This document shows, in pieces, positions 62,842 through 64,000 of a DNA stretch of 64,000 nt; positions within the stretch are counted from its first letter, which is position 1, and each line of letters starts with the position of its first letter. The position numbers and the translations under genes were made by a program. The notes under the pieces were generated by a model. That model was not told the DNA's origin. It did no database searches and saw only the letters and a list, made by a program, of their open reading frames with translations. Source of the DNA: Anaeroglomus sp964630775 (lineage in GTDB: Bacteria > Planctomycetota > Phycisphaerae > Sedimentisphaerales > Anaerohalosphaeraceae); NCBI GenBank assembly GCA_964630775.1, contig CAZVYY010000027.1, forward strand, positions 1-64,000, given 5' to 3'.

Positions 62842-64000
62842 TCAATCACGTTGAAGGAATACCCCTGCATTCACCGGATTCAACTGGGCCTCATTATGCC
62901 GCAGAATGCTCAGCAGAATCCCCATCGCCGTCGCGGTCAAAAGCATACTGGTGCCGCCGGCGCTGATCAGCGGCAAGGGTATGCCTTTGGTCGGGAGCAC
63001 GACGGTCACAACACCGATATTGATTACGGCCTGAATCGAAATGCAAAGCACAATGCCCAGGCCGAGAAGCCGTCCGAATCGATCCTGGCAGCGCATGACC
63101 GCTGTCAGGCCGATGACGGTAAACAGGACAAACAAAGCAACCACCACCAAGGCGCCGATAAAGCCGGTTTCTTCACAGACTACGGAGAAAATGAAGTCGG
63201 TGGTATCTTCGGGCAGGTGTCCATATTTGAATACTCCCCTGCCAAGGCCTTTGCCCATCAGCCCACCGCTGGAGATGGTCTTGAGGGACTGCTCGGCCTG
63301 ATAGGCCATAGTTCCATGGTCGAGAAAGTCTTTGATGCGATTCATACGGGTCTGCGAGGTGACAATCGCGGCAATAAAACCGGGAATGACCAGCGGCAGC
63401 GGCGTCAGGAAATGCCACCAGACCGCCCCGCCGAGCCAGAGCAAAACCGCCGTCATCAGGGCAATATAGGCAGCGGTGCCGAAGTCCTGGGTGATAATCA
63501 GAGCGGCTACGGCAGCCGGAACTATGCAAATCGGCACAAACCGGGTAAAGAACTTGTTCAAATCATCATGGCAGCGGTCCATGATTGCAGCCAGAAAAAT
63601 AATCATAACCCACTTGGCCAGTTCCGAGGGCTGAAAACTGAGGTTTATCGGCCCCAGGGTGATAAACAGCCAGCGTTTGGAATAATTGCGTTCCTCGCCG
63701 AAGACCAGCACCACCACCAGCAGCAGGATGCTCAGTATTACCAGATACGGGGTCAGGGATTTGAGCGGATTTTTTTTGATAAATCCAAACCGCCGGTAAT
63801 CGAAGTACGAAACGAGGTACATAATTCCCACCGCGGCGGGGAAAAACAGGAGCTGCTTGAGCGTGGTAAACTCATAGAATCGTTTCCAGTCGTATTGGCC
63901 GCTGACGTTGGCGCCGGCGGAAAACACGAAGACCGTGCCGATTGCCATCAGTGTCAGGGTTACTAATTCCAGCCAATAATCGTATCTTATTTTCAGTTCT
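62842..64000 (-). CDS. ftsW: FtsW/RodA-family peptidoglycan polymerase, 5' end beyond window
   Basis: 385 residues visible of an SEDS glycosyltransferase. The frame stays open to the right edge: residues LKIRYDYWLELVTLTLMAIG form the first membrane helix, so an ATG at 63948 is internal and the true start lies outside. Ten or so membrane helices; key phrases VIGKGLG-type LMGKGLGRGVFKYG, LPEDTTDFIFSVVCEETGF (catalytic Asp region) and KGIPLPLISAGGTSML. It polymerises lipid II with a class B PBP at the septum. It precedes murG by 6 bp. Confidence 0.95.
   Translation of the reverse strand, partial: ELKIRYDYWLELVTLTLMAIGTVFVFSAGANVSGQYDWKRFYEFTTLKQLLFFPAAVGIMYLVSYFDYRRFGFIKKNPLKSLTPYLVILSILLLVVVLVFGEERNYSKRWLFITLGPINLSFQPSELAKWVMIIFLAAIMDRCHDDLNKFFTRFVPICIVPAAVAALIITQDFGTAAYIALMTAVLLWLGGAVWWHFLTPLPLVIPGFIAAIVTSQTRMNRIKDFLDHGTMAYQAEQSLKTISSGGLMGKGLGRGVFKYGHLPEDTTDFIFSVVCEETGFIGALVVVALFVLFTVIGLTAVMRCQDRFGRLLGLGIVLCISIQAVINIGVVTVVLPTKGIPLPLISAGGTSMLLTATAMGILLSILRHNEAQLNPVNAGVFLQRD

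Overview
This is a chromosomal window of about 50% GC. It most resembles a planctomycete of the Phycisphaerae/Sedimentisphaerales type; this is inferred from gene content, not from a marker gene. The pointers are several pseudopilins with a GspG-like calcium motif, a pilin with the H-X9-DG signature, a PEP-CTERM exported protein, dockerin-bearing surface proteins, a giant GLUG-repeat protein, and many polysaccharide hydrolases beside a normal Gram-negative envelope and peptidoglycan gene set. No phage, transposase, CRISPR array or integron was seen. The genes at both edges are cut (a pseudopilin on the left, ftsW on the right).

Layout. 1-9.6 kb (all minus) is a type II secretion/type IV pilus module: pilB-like ATPase and pilT, then from a second promoter gspE, gspF and four pseudopilins. 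9.6-20.2 kb is mixed metabolism and envelope: cinA, a zinc dehydrogenase, tRNA-Gly, a GH2 enzyme, a PfkB kinase, fluoC/crcB coupled to an M16 peptidase, a ThuA-like lipoprotein and a short MgtE. 20.3-23.8 kb is a pyrimidine operon, pyrR-pyrB-pyrC-NYN. 23.9-31.5 kb holds a dockerin-tagged degenerate subtilase, the uxaE-SDR-pgsA-ribBA run, and pdxJ and dapA. 31.7-42.2 kb is accessory: an H-X9-DG pilin with a long structured leader, a beta-lactamase-like protein divergent from a NamZ muramidase with overlapping promoters, a Tat-exported Gfo/Idh protein, a PEP-CTERM protein and a GH97 enzyme. 42.2-52.2 kb (all minus) is a housekeeping run: SRP RNA, dnaX, recR, rpoN, lpxH-like, corA, UPF0316, a DHH phosphoesterase, a TrpR-like regulator, trpB2 and tRNA-Tyr. 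52.4-64 kb has a DUF502 protein, the GLUG/dockerin protein, a COG3014-YcfL-LpoB lipoprotein trio, a GH105 hydrolase, murG and ftsW.

The genes fall into three groups: building and recycling the wall (dapA, murG, ftsW, LpoB trio, NamZ), exporting surface proteins (pseudopilins, PEP-CTERM, dockerins), and digesting plant- or algal-type polysaccharides (GH2, GH97, GH105, UxaE).

The most notable signals are: a run of ten A in dnaX where both shifted frames stop within a few codons, implying a gamma-like product; a two-gene TrpR-TrpB2 operon with a palindrome over the regulator's start codon; overlapping divergent promoters between the beta-lactamase-like gene and namZ; a palindrome over the -35 of the giant surface protein; and hairpin-rich leaders before the PEP-CTERM and H-X9-DG pilin genes. 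All calls were made by reading the sequence; no database search or folding program was run.
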